From the NCBI GenBank assembly GCA_900199555.1, contig FZQZ01000010.1, positions 1 to 64,000 of the forward strand: DNA of 64,000 bases, in the 5' to 3' direction. This DNA comes from Prevotellaceae bacterium MN60. GTDB taxonomy: Bacteria; Bacteroidota; Bacteroidia; Bacteroidales; Bacteroidaceae. Positions 36,237 through 45,958 of this stretch are shown piece by piece (positions within the stretch are counted from its first letter, which is position 1; each line of letters opens with the position of its first letter). Both the position numbers and the translations under genes were made by a program. The notes under the pieces are model-generated. The model did no database searches. It was given only the letters and a program-made list of their open reading frames with translations, and was not told where the DNA came from.

Positions 36237-39010
36237 AGAGTTTTTTAGAATACGTTGCAGAAGATATCATCCAGAAATACGGCACTGACCTGTCGCGTAC
36301 GGCAGTAGTGTTTCCCAATAAGCGTGCCTCACTATTTCTCAACGACAAACTGGCACGTCTTACTAATGGTAAGCCCCTTTGGAGTCCTGCCTATATCACC
36401 ATCAGCGAACTATTCCGCCAGCAATCCTCTCTGACGGTTGCCGACCCCATCAAACTGGTGTGCGACCTTCACAAGTCGTTCTGCCTGCATACAGGCTCCG
36501 ACGAGACATTGGATAAATTCTATGGTTGGGGGCAACTACTTATCAGCGACTTCGACGACCTAGATAAGAATATGGCAGATGCAGACCGTGTATTTGCCAA
36601 CCTACGTGATATCCACGAGCTTGATGATTTGAGTTACCTCACTGACGAGCAACGCGAGCTACTGAAACATTTTTTCAGTCACTTCACCGAAGAACACGAG
36701 ACCGAACTCAAGCAGCGTTTCCTACGATTATGGAGTCACTTCATAGATATCTATCACGACTTCAATGAGCGCCTTACCCAACAAGACCTTGCCTACGAAG
36801 GTGCCCTCTATCGTTCTGTTGTCAGTTCCCTACCCTCCGATTTAAGTTCTGAGTCGGACGTTTCTCCGTCGAGTTTCCCCTACGACCGCTATCTCTTCGT
36901 AGGTTTCAACCTGCTGCAAAAAGTAGAGCAGCAACTCTTCTCAAAACTACAGAAAGCAGGCAAAGCCTTTTTCTATTGGGACTTCGACGATTATTACATG
37001 CGTGACCATGAGGCAGGTCGCTATATAGCTACCTATCTCAAATACTTCCCCAATGAACTAGATTGCCAAAGCGAAGCCATCTATAAGAACTTCCAACAGC
37101 CAAAGGAGATTACCTACCTTGCTGCCCCTACCGAACATATTCAGGCACGCTATGTCAGCAATTGGTTGCGTGAGCAAGAGCGCTACAACGATGGCAGGCG
37201 AACAGCTATCGTGCTCTGCAATGAGCAATTGTTACCTACCATTATTCACTGTCTTCCCAACGAGGTCGAGAAGGTAAACATCACTACAGGTTACCCCCTG
37301 TCACAAACCCCTATCGCCTCATTCATCCAGCGTTATTACGACATGATATTGGGTGGTAAAAGTCCACGATTGGTGCGTTTATTTAAGCGCCATCCCTATT
37401 ATCGCTACCTTACGGACGATAGCCAACCCCTGCTCCACCTTCTACGTCAGATAGCATCTGGGGCTGCGTCTGACACATCAGCATCCGTTCCCGACAAATC
37501 AGCTCCCGTTCCCGACAATTCTGCTCCCGTTCCCGACAATTCATTGTCGGGCTTCCACGACCCCTTATTCCAGGAGTCCCTTTTCCGCGCCTACACCCTT
37601 ATCAACCGTCTCAACACCTTGATAGAAAGTGGTGATTTACAAGTATCAGATATAACACTACAGCGTCTTGTTACCCAACTCATCCAGCAGACTACCATTC
37701 CTTTCCACGGAGAACCTGCGGAAGGAATCCAAGTGATGGGTGTTCTGGAAACGCGTAACCTCGACTTCGACCACGTATTGTTGCTCAGCTGCAATGAGGG
37801 CAACATGCCCAAAGGTGTCAACGACAGTTCTTTCATCCCCCATAGCATCCGTCACGCCTACGAACTGACCACCGTAGAGAATAAGGTAAGCATCTATGCC
37901 TACTATTTCCATCGACTCATACAACGTGCCAAGGATGTCACCATTCTATGGAACAATTCCACCGAGGATGGACAGCGTGGTGAAATGAGCCGCTTCATGC
38001 TCCAGTTGATGGTAGAAAGCGGTCATTCTATTACCCAGCATGCCCTGCAGTCGGGTAAGAACATTGCCCGCTATATACCACAATCTATTGAGAAGACGCC
38101 CCATGTGCTCTCAACCCTCAACGCACAATTGGAAACCAACAACAACACGCTTTCTCCTTCTGCCATCAACAAATACATGCGCTGCCCATTACAGTTCTAC
38201 TACCGCTATATTGCCGGTATCAAGGAGCCAGAAGACACCGATGACGAACAAGAGCTCGACAATCGCATCTTTGGAAATATCTTCCATGAGGCTGCCGATG
38301 CCCTTTATCATCAGTTGCCCATGCATGTAACGAGAGAAGCTCTCGACCAGTTGCTAAAGAGTAAGATTGCTATAGAGAAAGCAGTAGATGATGCTTTCCA
38401 GAAAGAAATGCCTAAGGCCATCATTGGTGGTCTCCATCTCATCAATCGTGAGGTCATCATTCGTTACCTGCGCCAACTCATTGAGATAGACAAGGCGCTC
38501 ACGCCCTTCGACATTCTCGGTCTGGAGTGCGATGTTGAGAGAGAAATCTCAACACTCACCACTCACCGCTCACCACTAAAGATTGGTGGCCGTATTGACC
38601 GTCTCGATCAGATGAACGATGGTCGCATCCGTGTGGTAGACTACAAGACGGGCAGTAAGAAGTTGAAAGCATTAGCTAGTGTTGAAGACATCTTCGACTC
38701 AGCCAAGATTCATGACCACTCCGACTACTATCTGCAGACATTCGTCTATGCCGATATCGTACGCCGCCAGCAGTCCCATCCCGTTTCTCCCGCCTTGTTG
38801 TTCATTCAGCATGCGGCTGGCAAGGACTACGATCCTACGTTGTGTTTCGGTAAAGAAAGGATTTTAGACATTCAAGAGCATAGCAGTCGTTTTAACGAAT
38901 TGCTAGAAGAAAAAGTGAACGAGATATTCTCTTCAGACATCCCGTTCACTCCCACTACAGACCTGAAAGTCTGCATTACTTGTCCTTATCTGCAGATGTG
39001 CAGACGATAA
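36233..39010 (+). CDS. AddB-like nuclease subunit with iron-sulfur motif
   Basis: The 925-aa protein has a UvrD-like but degenerate N-terminal part (VVFPNKRASLFLND replaces a normal Walker A) and a C-terminal PD-(D/E)XK nuclease (GGRIDRLDQ, VVDYKTGSKK, QTFVYA). Four Cys for an AddB-type Fe-S staple are visible: one in MRCPLQFYYRY and three in CITCPYLQMC at the C-terminus. It should pair with the preceding AddA-like protein. Two in-frame repeats are present: PVPDNSA-type 8-residue units near residues 417-442 and a heptamer stretch at 38553-38580. Confidence 0.88.
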   Translation: MKSFLEYVAEDIIQKYGTDLSRTAVVFPNKRASLFLNDKLARLTNGKPLWSPAYITISELFRQQSSLTVADPIKLVCDLHKSFCLHTGSDETLDKFYGWGQLLISDFDDLDKNMADADRVFANLRDIHELDDLSYLTDEQRELLKHFFSHFTEEHETELKQRFLRLWSHFIDIYHDFNERLTQQDLAYEGALYRSVVSSLPSDLSSESDVSPSSFPYDRYLFVGFNLLQKVEQQLFSKLQKAGKAFFYWDFDDYYMRDHEAGRYIATYLKYFPNELDCQSEAIYKNFQQPKEITYLAAPTEHIQARYVSNWLREQERYNDGRRTAIVLCNEQLLPTIIHCLPNEVEKVNITTGYPLSQTPIASFIQRYYDMILGGKSPRLVRLFKRHPYYRYLTDDSQPLLHLLRQIASGAASDTSASVPDKSAPVPDNSAPVPDNSLSGFHDPLFQESLFRAYTLINRLNTLIESGDLQVSDITLQRLVTQLIQQTTIPFHGEPAEGIQVMGVLETRNLDFDHVLLLSCNEGNMPKGVNDSSFIPHSIRHAYELTTVENKVSIYAYYFHRLIQRAKDVTILWNNSTEDGQRGEMSRFMLQLMVESGHSITQHALQSGKNIARYIPQSIEKTPHVLSTLNAQLETNNNTLSPSAINKYMRCPLQFYYRYIAGIKEPEDTDDEQELDNRIFGNIFHEAADALYHQLPMHVTREALDQLLKSKIAIEKAVDDAFQKEMPKAIIGGLHLINREVIIRYLRQLIEIDKALTPFDILGLECDVEREISTLTTHRSPLKIGGRIDRLDQMNDGRIRVVDYKTGSKKLKALASVEDIFDSAKIHDHSDYYLQTFVYADIVRRQQSHPVSPALLFIQHAAGKDYDPTLCFGKERILDIQEHSSRFNELLEEKVNEIFSSDIPFTPTTDLKVCITCPYLQMCRR
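37479..37551 (+). repeat. In-frame 24-bp repeats in the addB-like gene
   Basis: Three imperfect copies of a unit with core CCCGTTCCCGACAA encode SAPVPDN-like peptides. The last copy forms a hairpin, CCCGACAAT (37532-37540) with ATTGTCGGG (37543-37551). Confidence 0.75.
38553..38580 (+). repeat. In-frame heptamer array in the addB-like gene
   Basis: CACTCAC, CACTCAC, CGCTCAC and CACTAAA in phase encode TLTTHRSPL just before the nuclease motif GGRIDR. Confidence 0.65.
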
Positions 39011-39022
39011 AAAGATTCTTTC

Positions 39023-40192
39023 TTAGCGATTCTTATTGCGCACAAACCACTGGTGCGTATAGAAATGGTAGAGCAGTAAGGCGCTACCCGTAAGAGCCAA
39101 TGCGGTATATATCAGCATGGTGGGTTGTTCATAAAAGCAACCATAGCCTAGCGCTAATCCAGCCGAGAGTCCAGTCTCCCATCCTAAGAAATAGGTGCTT
39201 TGAGAAGTTCCTCGTTGGCAATGACGACTCAACTTGATGAAGAACAACAAGAAGCGCGAGCCAATGATGCCTGCACTCAGTCCTACGAATATAGGAGACA
39301 CGGGCGATTCGGGTGCAATCAGGAGGATTAGTAATGCAGCCAACAATAATGTTAGTCCTGTAATAATCTCACTCTTCAGTTCTGCATCACGGAATACGAA
39401 ACGCTGTGCTAACAAAGCCAAGAAGAAGCCACCCATCATCAACGTATAGAACAAAGGTTCAAATGCCATTGTAAGTAGCAAGCCTATCACTGTCGTTACC
39501 AACAACAGGTTGAAGAACAATATCCAACCGTGGGTCAAGAAGAAGCGATCAAGTGATACCACCTTGATGCCCTCTTCTGGAGAGCGGAAGGGGAATGAAA
39601 CGGTCTTCAGCAACACCAGTGCAGCAATGGCACAACCTAAAGCGCCCCACAACACCCCATCGAAGCCGTACAAGCTATATACGATAAGTCCAACCATCGG
39701 ACCTAACGACAAGGCAAAGCGTGCAAACCACGAGGCACTATGATTAGCCTCCGTACGCTGATACGACTCACACGTGTCAATAATCAATGTTGACGACAAC
39801 ACCATCTGTGCCAATCCGAAAGTTGCTCCCAACAAGAAGCGGTGAAGCATGATGATGGTAAGGTCCATCATCTGACAACGCAGAATATCAACATACCACA
39901 ATAGTGCCAAGTTGACTGCCACCGCCACGATAGCCCACATACATACCACGTTGCGGCGGTAATGCTGTACCAGCCATGAGCACAAGGCCCCCATTAGATA
40001 CAAACCTAGTCCGAATACCCCCATTGAGCGTCCCACCTCTACTGGCGAGAAGTGCAACTCTTCCATCAGCCAGCGTGGCATGACGGGAATAAGAAGATAT
40101 ACCGACATGGTAAGAAGCAGCGAACTGGTGGCCATTAGCCAGAAGTCACGATGCCACAACTTGATGTGTACAGGTGTATTCTGTGAATTCAT
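39023..40192 (-). CDS. Major facilitator superfamily transporter
   Basis: The 389-aa protein has about 12 hydrophobic helices arranged as two halves. MPRWLMEELHFSPVEVGRSMGVFGLGLYLMGAL resembles the helix 2-3 loop region of MFS proteins. Substrate cannot be predicted. It follows panB by 3 nt, so export of a pathway intermediate or an unrelated drug are both possible. Confidence 0.85.
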   Translation of the reverse strand: MNSQNTPVHIKLWHRDFWLMATSSLLLTMSVYLLIPVMPRWLMEELHFSPVEVGRSMGVFGLGLYLMGALCSWLVQHYRRNVVCMWAIVAVAVNLALLWYVDILRCQMMDLTIIMLHRFLLGATFGLAQMVLSSTLIIDTCESYQRTEANHSASWFARFALSLGPMVGLIVYSLYGFDGVLWGALGCAIAALVLLKTVSFPFRSPEEGIKVVSLDRFFLTHGWILFFNLLLVTTVIGLLLTMAFEPLFYTLMMGGFFLALLAQRFVFRDAELKSEIITGLTLLLAALLILLIAPESPVSPIFVGLSAGIIGSRFLLFFIKLSRHCQRGTSQSTYFLGWETGLSAGLALGYGCFYEQPTMLIYTALALTGSALLLYHFYTHQWFVRNKNR

Positions 40193-40195
40193 CTA

Positions 40196-41017
40196 TTAGT
40201 ACGATTCGTTCTCATTAGGGAAGTCACCGCTCTTGACATCCTCGACATAGTGACCGACCGCATCAGTTATCACCATATTCAGGTCGGCATAGCGACGCAA
40301 AAAGCGGGGTGAGAATCCCTGTGTCATGCCCAGCATATCGGCAACAACCAGCACCTGACCATCACAACCATTACCGGCACCAATACCAATGGTAGGACAC
40401 TTCACTAGCTTTGTTACCTCTGCAGCCAATTTTGCAGGCACCTTTTCCAACGTAATACCGAAGCATCCTGCCTCGTCCAGCAACTGAGCATCGCGCAGCA
40501 GTTTATCTGCCTCTGCTTGCTCCTTGGCACGTACAGCATACGAGCCAAACTTATTGATACTTTGTGGAGTCAGTCCCAAGTGAGCCATCACAGGGATACC
40601 AGCATCCAAGATGCGCTTTACAGTATCGAGAATCTCCTCGCCACCTTCCATCTTCAGTGCATCACATCCGCTCTCTTTCATAATACGGATAGCATTGGAA
40701 ACACCCTCGGTAGCATTTACTTGATATGAACCAAACGGCATATCACATACCACTAGTGCACGCTGACAAGCGCGAGCAACAGAGCGGGCATGATAAATCA
40801 TATAGTCAACAGACATCGGCAATGTGGTAGCATTACCAGCCATTACGTTTGAGGCTGAGTCACCAACAAGGATAGCATCAATGCCAGCCTTATCCACAAT
40901 ACCAGCCATAGTATAATCGTATGATGTGAGCATGGAGATTTTCTCGCCTTTCTGCTTCATCTCCATAAAACGGTGTGTCGTAACCTTACGTGTGTCACTT
41001 ACTAAATATCCTGCCAT
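40196..41017 (-). CDS. panB: 3-methyl-2-oxobutanoate hydroxymethyltransferase
   Basis: The 273-aa enzyme makes ketopantoate, the first step to pantothenate and CoA. Family motifs are [42 protein letters not shown] and [11 protein letters not shown] with [14 protein letters not shown]. It lies in a leftward run HAD phosphatase, panB, MFS transporter. Confidence 0.96.
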   Translation of the reverse strand: MAGYLVSDTRKVTTHRFMEMKQKGEKISMLTSYDYTMAGIVDKAGIDAILVGDSASNVMAGNATTLPMSVDYMIYHARSVARACQRALVVCDMPFGSYQVNATEGVSNAIRIMKESGCDALKMEGGEEILDTVKRILDAGIPVMAHLGLTPQSINKFGSYAVRAKEQAEADKLLRDAQLLDEAGCFGITLEKVPAKLAAEVTKLVKCPTIGIGAGNGCDGQVLVVADMLGMTQGFSPRFLRRYADLNMVITDAVGHYVEDVKSGDFPNENESY

Positions 41018-41040
41018 CTTTTTATATTAAAGATTATATA

Positions 41041-41664
41041 TTAAACATTATATTTCTGATAGTCGCTGATAACCTCGTCGCATAGTGGAAGGATAGCATC
41101 TACGGCATTCGTTGTGGCTAAGCCTACCACATACATGTCTGCTGCGCGACCAGATTTCAATCCATTAAATGAGTCTTCAAAAACCACACAGTCCTTAACC
41201 TCTACTCCCAGTCGCTGAGCTGCTTTCAGATAACAGTCTGGATCGGGTTTAGAACGCTCGAAGTCCTCAGAGGTAAGGATTGCATCAAACAATCCGCGGA
41301 ACTCTGGATGACTAGCATATACCGCCTGCATCTTCGGCTGATTAGAACTTGTAACGACAGCCGTCTTTACGCCCTGCTTTCGCAGTTTGGCAATATACTC
41401 CTCGAAGCCTGCCACATAGACGTAATCCATCTGTTGTTCATAGCGATTCAGTCGTTCTGTTATCAAAGGTTGTTTTTCTGTCAGTTCACCAGAGAACCAT
41501 GCGTCATATATCTGCACCAGTGTCTGTCCCTTAATTTCGTGTTCCAGTCCTGGATGCTCTGGATGAAACTCACGGCACTGTGATCCCCAGAATATGGTAT
41601 ACTGTGGCTCTGTATCAAATACGACGCCATCCAGGTCGAACAATGCTGCTTTCATTTCCTTCAT
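41041..41664 (-). CDS. HAD-superfamily phosphatase (beta-phosphoglucomutase-like)
   Basis: The start is the ATG at 41664 (41655 also possible); the longer frame to 41778 runs through the promoter. The product of about 207 aa has the HAD nucleophile motif ALFDLDGVVFDTE, TSSNQPKM, KPDPDCYLKAAQRLG and FEDSFNGLKSGRAA. This is the subgroup I pattern of phosphoglucomutases and small-molecule phosphatases. Substrate unknown. Confidence 0.9.
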   Translation of the reverse strand: MKEMKAALFDLDGVVFDTEPQYTIFWGSQCREFHPEHPGLEHEIKGQTLVQIYDAWFSGELTEKQPLITERLNRYEQQMDYVYVAGFEEYIAKLRKQGVKTAVVTSSNQPKMQAVYASHPEFRGLFDAILTSEDFERSKPDPDCYLKAAQRLGVEVKDCVVFEDSFNGLKSGRAADMYVVGLATTNAVDAILPLCDEVISDYQKYNV

Positions 41665-41690
41665 TTTTACCTTATTATTCAAAATCGGGT

Positions 41691-41699
41691 GCAAAATTA
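41691..41699 (-). promoter_or_regulatory. Putative promoter of the HAD/panB/MFS operon
   Basis: TAATTTTGC on the minus strand about 27 nt before the ATG at 41664. Confidence 0.65.
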
Positions 41700-41789
41700 C
41701 AAAATAAGTGAGAGAAAAGGAAAGAAAAAGCCGTTTTTCTTCCCTTTTCCGAACGAAAGGCAGGTTCGGCAATGCCAAAATTATTAAAT

Positions 41790-41824
41790 AATTATGAATT
41801 ATGAATTATGAATTATGAATTATT
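41790..41824 (+). repeat. Five 7-bp repeats next to the relA promoter
   Basis: Four perfect AATTATG units (41790-41817) and one AATTATT (41818-41824). The array ends 3 nt before the -7 box and covers the whole -33 region, so copy-number change could alter promoter geometry. Confidence 0.95.
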
Positions 41825-41827
41825 TTG

Positions 41828-41836
41828 TATCTTTGC
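41828..41836 (+). promoter_or_regulatory. Putative relA promoter
   Basis: TATCTTTGC, a perfect -7 box 21 nt before the ATG at 41858. No TTTG is present at 19-20 nt because the heptamer array lies there. Confidence 0.7.
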
Positions 41837-41857
41837 AGCATTAAACTGACCCATATC

Positions 41858-44071
41858 ATGACAGATAGACTGGATTTTACTATAGAGGAGAAAGAAGAAA
41901 TACAAGCTTTGTATCAGAAGATGCGTGAGCAGATTGCATCCTCTCTGCAGGAGGGCGACGAGGAGCGGTTGTGTCATCTTATCATGGAAACTGCCGAAAG
42001 TCGCCAAGTGCAACGTAATGTATTCGGTCTGAATCCTATCCTACTCTCTTTTCAGACAGCCCTGTTGGTGGTAGAAGAAATTGGCCTGAAGCGCGACAGC
42101 GTATTGGCTGTTTTATTGCGCCCCAACGTGGAGGAAGGTTTGCTTACCATTGAGGAAGTACGCGAACAGTTTGGCGAGAGTGTGGCGCGCATACTACATG
42201 GTTTGCAGCGCATTCAGAATCTGTATCAAAAGAATCCCGTTGTAGAGTCTGAGAACTTCCGCAACCTGCTATTGTCGTTTGCTGAGGACATGCGTGTCAT
42301 CTTGATTATGATTGCCGACAGAGTTAATCTGATGCGACAGATAAGAGACATTACCTTAGAGGGTCCTAAGCACGAAGTCAGTCAGGAGGCAGCCTACCTC
42401 TATGCTCCTTTGGCTCACAAATTGGGTCTATATAAGTTAAAGAGCGAACTGGAAGATCTGTCTCTGAAATATCTGGAGCACGACGCCTACTATCATATTA
42501 AGGATAAGTTAAGCGAGACCAAGAAGAGTCGCGATGCTTATATCGAAAACTTTATCAAGCCTGTATCAGAGCGACTGACGGAGGCAGGATTAAAGTTCCA
42601 TATCAAAGGACGTACCAAGTCGATACATAGTATCTGGCAGAAGATGAAGAAGCAGAAGTGTGAGTTTGAGGGTGTCTATGACCTCTTCGCCATCCGCATC
42701 ATCATCGATAGTCCTATGGAGAAAGAAAAAATGCAGTGCTGGCAGGCCTTTGCACTGATTACAAGCATGTATCAGCCTAACCCCAAGCGTTTGCGCGACT
42801 GGCTGAGTGTGCCTAAATCGAATGGTTACGAGAGCTTGCATATCACCGTTTTAGGTCCTGAGAAGAAATGGGTAGAGGTACAGATTCGTACCGAGCGCAT
42901 GGATGAGATTGCCGAACGCGGTGTGGCAGCCCACTGGCGCTACAAGGGGGTAAAGAGTGAGTCAGGACTAGATGAATGGCTCACAAATATCCGTTCGATG
43001 CTAGAGACGAGCGATGGCATGGAGGCGATGGATCAGTTTAAGATGGACCTCTATGAAGACGAGGTATTTGTATTCACTCCCAAGGGCGACTTGTTTAAAT
43101 TCCCCAAGGGTGCTACTGTACTCGACTTCGCCTATCATATCCACTCTAAGATTGGTAATGCCTGCACGGGTGCACGCATCAATGGAAAGGCTGTGACCAT
43201 CCGTCAAGCACTACAGAGTGGTGACCAAGTGGAGATTATGACGGGAACCAACCAGAAACCCAAGCAAGACTGGTTGAACATTGCCCAGACATCACGTGCT
43301 CGTTCTAAGATACGCCTGGCATTGAAAGAGACACAAGTCAAGGAAGGCCTCTTTGCCAAGGAGATGTTGGAACGTAAGTTCAAGAATCGTAAGTTGGAGA
43401 TGGACGACAGCATTATGCAGTTGCTCATCCGCAAGCTCGGTTTCAAGGAGGTGAGTGACTTCTATCGTCAGGTTGCCAACGGAGAGGTGGATCCAGCCAT
43501 CATCATTGAGAAGTATATCTCCTTGCAACAAGACGACCAACCCGTAACGGGTAATAATGTTGCTGAGAGTGCTGCCAACTTCGTGCTTGATGACTCTAAA
43601 GCATCACCCATAGCTCATGGTTCAGACGACGTATTGGTCATTGATCGCAACCTGAAAGGTATCGACTATCAGTTGGCACGCTGCTGTCAGCCCATCTACG
43701 GCGATGCTGTCTTCGGTTTTGTGACTGTCAATGGCGGTATCAAGATTCACCGTCAAGATTGTCCCAACGCAGCAGAGCTTAAGAAACGCTTTGGTTATCG
43801 TATTGTCAAGGCAAAATGGAGTGGCAAAGGTGCGTCACAATATACCATCACCCTACGCATCATCGGCAACGATGATATCGGTATAGTCAACAACCTTACC
43901 AATATCATCTCGCGCGATGAGAAACTTGTATTGCGTAGCATCAATATTGACTCTCACGACGGATTGTTCAGCGGAAACCTGACCATCATGATTGATGACA
44001 ACACCCGTCTGGAGGCATTATTAAAAAAGCTTCGCACCGTAAGGGGTGTGAAGCAGGTAGAGCGTATCTAG
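41858..44071 (+). CDS. relA: RelA/SpoT-family (p)ppGpp synthetase with inactive hydrolase domain
   Basis: The start MTDRLDFT at 41858 follows the promoter, giving 737 aa. The N-terminal HD domain is degenerate: where active enzymes read LLHDVVED this one reads LLRPNVEEG, and ADRLHNMR is ADRVNLMR. The synthetase domain looks intact (KGRTKSIHSIW, YDLFAIRI, SNGYESLHITV, VQIRTERMDEIAERG) with an RxKD-like RLRD. TGS (VFVFTPKGDLFKFPKGATVLDFAYH) and C-terminal ACT domains follow. It should make but not degrade the alarmone; a second Rel/SpoT would be expected elsewhere. It converges on the next gene with a 4-bp overlap. Confidence 0.92.
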   Translation: MTDRLDFTIEEKEEIQALYQKMREQIASSLQEGDEERLCHLIMETAESRQVQRNVFGLNPILLSFQTALLVVEEIGLKRDSVLAVLLRPNVEEGLLTIEEVREQFGESVARILHGLQRIQNLYQKNPVVESENFRNLLLSFAEDMRVILIMIADRVNLMRQIRDITLEGPKHEVSQEAAYLYAPLAHKLGLYKLKSELEDLSLKYLEHDAYYHIKDKLSETKKSRDAYIENFIKPVSERLTEAGLKFHIKGRTKSIHSIWQKMKKQKCEFEGVYDLFAIRIIIDSPMEKEKMQCWQAFALITSMYQPNPKRLRDWLSVPKSNGYESLHITVLGPEKKWVEVQIRTERMDEIAERGVAAHWRYKGVKSESGLDEWLTNIRSMLETSDGMEAMDQFKMDLYEDEVFVFTPKGDLFKFPKGATVLDFAYHIHSKIGNACTGARINGKAVTIRQALQSGDQVEIMTGTNQKPKQDWLNIAQTSRARSKIRLALKETQVKEGLFAKEMLERKFKNRKLEMDDSIMQLLIRKLGFKEVSDFYRQVANGEVDPAIIIEKYISLQQDDQPVTGNNVAESAANFVLDDSKASPIAHGSDDVLVIDRNLKGIDYQLARCCQPIYGDAVFGFVTVNGGIKIHRQDCPNAAELKKRFGYRIVKAKWSGKGASQYTITLRIIGNDDIGIVNNLTNIISRDEKLVLRSINIDSHDGLFSGNLTIMIDDNTRLEALLKKLRTVRGVKQVERI

Positions 44072-44412
44072 TTTTCCTTGAAGGCTACGACACCTTCGAA
44101 ATCCGGATTCATATAGAACGTGGTACTGCAAGTATCATCGTTCAATAAGTATTTGGCTCTAAGAAGTATCAGCATCTTGCTGGTACGCTTTTGAAATGTC
44201 ATGTTTTTACCCGCTCTTGCTTGCAACACACCAATGAGTGAGTCGCTGATGGCATTGGTAGAGTCCACATCTGAGAATTCCAGATAGCTCACCTCACCAC
44301 GCGGATAAGCATCCATAAAGTCTTTCACCACAGATTTAGCCTTCTGTTGCTGTCCGCACGAAGCGAACAGCAACAGGGCTACACCTATTATAATATATAC
44401 ACTATGTTTCAT
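44068..44412 (-). CDS. Small lipoprotein of unknown function
   Basis: The 114-aa product has a lipoprotein signal with FASC (Cys about 19) followed by a Gln/Lys-rich linker. The rest (VVKDFMDAYPRGEVSYLEFSDVDSTNAISD...) resembles short Bacteroidetes lipoproteins. No function recognised. It is 6 nt downstream of pepD and probably in its operon. Confidence 0.75.
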   Translation of the reverse strand: MKHSVYIIIGVALLLFASCGQQQKAKSVVKDFMDAYPRGEVSYLEFSDVDSTNAISDSLIGVLQARAGKNMTFQKRTSKMLILLRAKYLLNDDTCSTTFYMNPDFEGVVAFKEN

Positions 44413-44418
44413 TCAAGA

Positions 44419-45879
44419 TTATTTCTGGGGAATGTTCTTCAGTACGTCAAGCAGATGATCCCATACCATCTGAACGGTAGGAATGAGCAGACGCTCCTCT
44501 GGAGTATGAACGAAACGCAGTGTAGGACCGAAGGATACCATATCAAGGTTAGGATAACGCTCTGAGAACAGGCCGCACTCCAAACCTGCGTGAATACCAC
44601 GAACGATAGGCTCCTTACCGAAGAGTTTTACGTACGAGTCTTTCACAATCTTCTGCAGTTCGCTATTTGAGCGCATCTTCCATGCGGGATAACCGTCAGA
44701 GTGTTTCACATCAGCACCAGCCAGTGTGAAGCATGCACCGATAGTAGCGCACATATTGTCGAGGTTAGACATCACGTTTGAACGCTGAGAAGAAACGATT
44801 GTAATTTGCGTATCAGCAGTTTCAATGCTAGCAATATTGCTTGAAGTCTCCACCATACCATTCAGTGCAGGGTCCTGACAGATAGCATAGATTCCATTAT
44901 CTACAGCCTGCAGAGCATATACGAAGTTGCGTGCAACGCCAGCCTCAATCACAGGCTCAGCATCGGTGCTTTCCATAGCCCATACCATCTGTGTATCAGT
45001 CACATGGAATTCCTCTTCTACGTCAGAAGCAAACACATTCCAGTCGGCCTTCACATTCTCTTTTACGTCATTGGGAACAGCAATCACAAACATACCATCG
45101 CGAGGAATAGCGTTGTGCATCTTACCACTATTAAACTGTGCCAAGCGAACGCCCTCATAACGATTCATGGTCTGGAACAAGAAACGGCCCAGCAACTTGA
45201 TAGCATTAGCACGCTGTTTGTTGATGTCATCACCAGAGTGACCACCAACCAATCCCTTCAGCTGACCACGCATAAAGAACAAACCTGCAGGAGCAGCTTC
45301 TTTCTTGAAGTTAAACTTGGCAGTAGTATTACGACCACCCGCACAAGAAACAAAGATTTCACCTTCGTCCTCAGAATCGAGGTTGATGAGATAGTCGCCA
45401 GTCATGAAGCCAGCCTTCATACCTTCAGCACCCGTCAAACCAGTCTCTTCGTCACGAGTGAATACGCACTCGATAGGACCATGCTGAATGTCGTTGCTGT
45501 CGAGCACTGCCAGTTCCATAGCGCAACCGATACCATCGTCGGCACCAAGTGTAGTACCCTCAGCTGTCAGCCACTCGCCATCGATATATGTCTTAATAGC
45601 GTCTGTATCAAAGTTAAACTCTACATCTACCAGTTTGTCACAGACCATATCCATGTGACTCTGCAGAATCACCGTCTTGCGGTTTTCCATGCCCTTAGTA
45701 GCACCCTTACGAATGATGACGTTACCAGTCTCGTCAACCTTGGTATCGAGTCCACGACTCTCACCCCAGTTTTTCAGGTATTCAATCATCTTCTCTTCAC
45801 GCTTTGAGGGACGTGGAATCTCGTTAATCTTCGCAAATTGTTCGAAGACCGCAGCCGGTTTTAACTCACTTTTATTCAT
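44419..45879 (-). CDS. pepD: Aminoacyl-histidine dipeptidase (M20 family)
   Basis: The 486-aa metallopeptidase cuts Xaa-His and other dipeptides. Zinc and catalytic motifs are LQSHMDMVCDK, TLGADDGIG, TRDEETGLTGA and GLECGLF, as in E. coli PepD. GLVGGHSGDDINKQRANAIKLL marks the lid/dimer domain. It lies divergent from a small membrane protein and shares overlapping promoters with it. Confidence 0.95.
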   Translation of the reverse strand: MNKSELKPAAVFEQFAKINEIPRPSKREEKMIEYLKNWGESRGLDTKVDETGNVIIRKGATKGMENRKTVILQSHMDMVCDKLVDVEFNFDTDAIKTYIDGEWLTAEGTTLGADDGIGCAMELAVLDSNDIQHGPIECVFTRDEETGLTGAEGMKAGFMTGDYLINLDSEDEGEIFVSCAGGRNTTAKFNFKKEAAPAGLFFMRGQLKGLVGGHSGDDINKQRANAIKLLGRFLFQTMNRYEGVRLAQFNSGKMHNAIPRDGMFVIAVPNDVKENVKADWNVFASDVEEEFHVTDTQMVWAMESTDAEPVIEAGVARNFVYALQAVDNGIYAICQDPALNGMVETSSNIASIETADTQITIVSSQRSNVMSNLDNMCATIGACFTLAGADVKHSDGYPAWKMRSNSELQKIVKDSYVKLFGKEPIVRGIHAGLECGLFSERYPNLDMVSFGPTLRFVHTPEERLLIPTVQMVWDHLLDVLKNIPQK

Positions 45880-45929
45880 ATTTAATGTTTATTTTAATGT
45901 TTAATTATTACTATTTAATCTTTTATTCG

Positions 45930-45951
45930 TAACTTTGCAGTCGCAAAATTA
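45930..45951. promoter_or_regulatory. Overlapping divergent promoters of pepD and a small membrane protein
   Basis: Plus strand TAACTTTGC at 45930-45938 faces the gene at 45959. Minus strand TAATTTTGC at 45951-45943 faces pepD. The -7 boxes are four bases apart, so polymerases would compete. Confidence 0.65.
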
Positions 45952-45958
45952 ATCATTT

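Noticed and set aside
45004..45807. Plus-strand frame of 267 codons opposite pepD
   Set aside because: pepD has all M20 metal motifs on the other strand; the antisense frame shows none.
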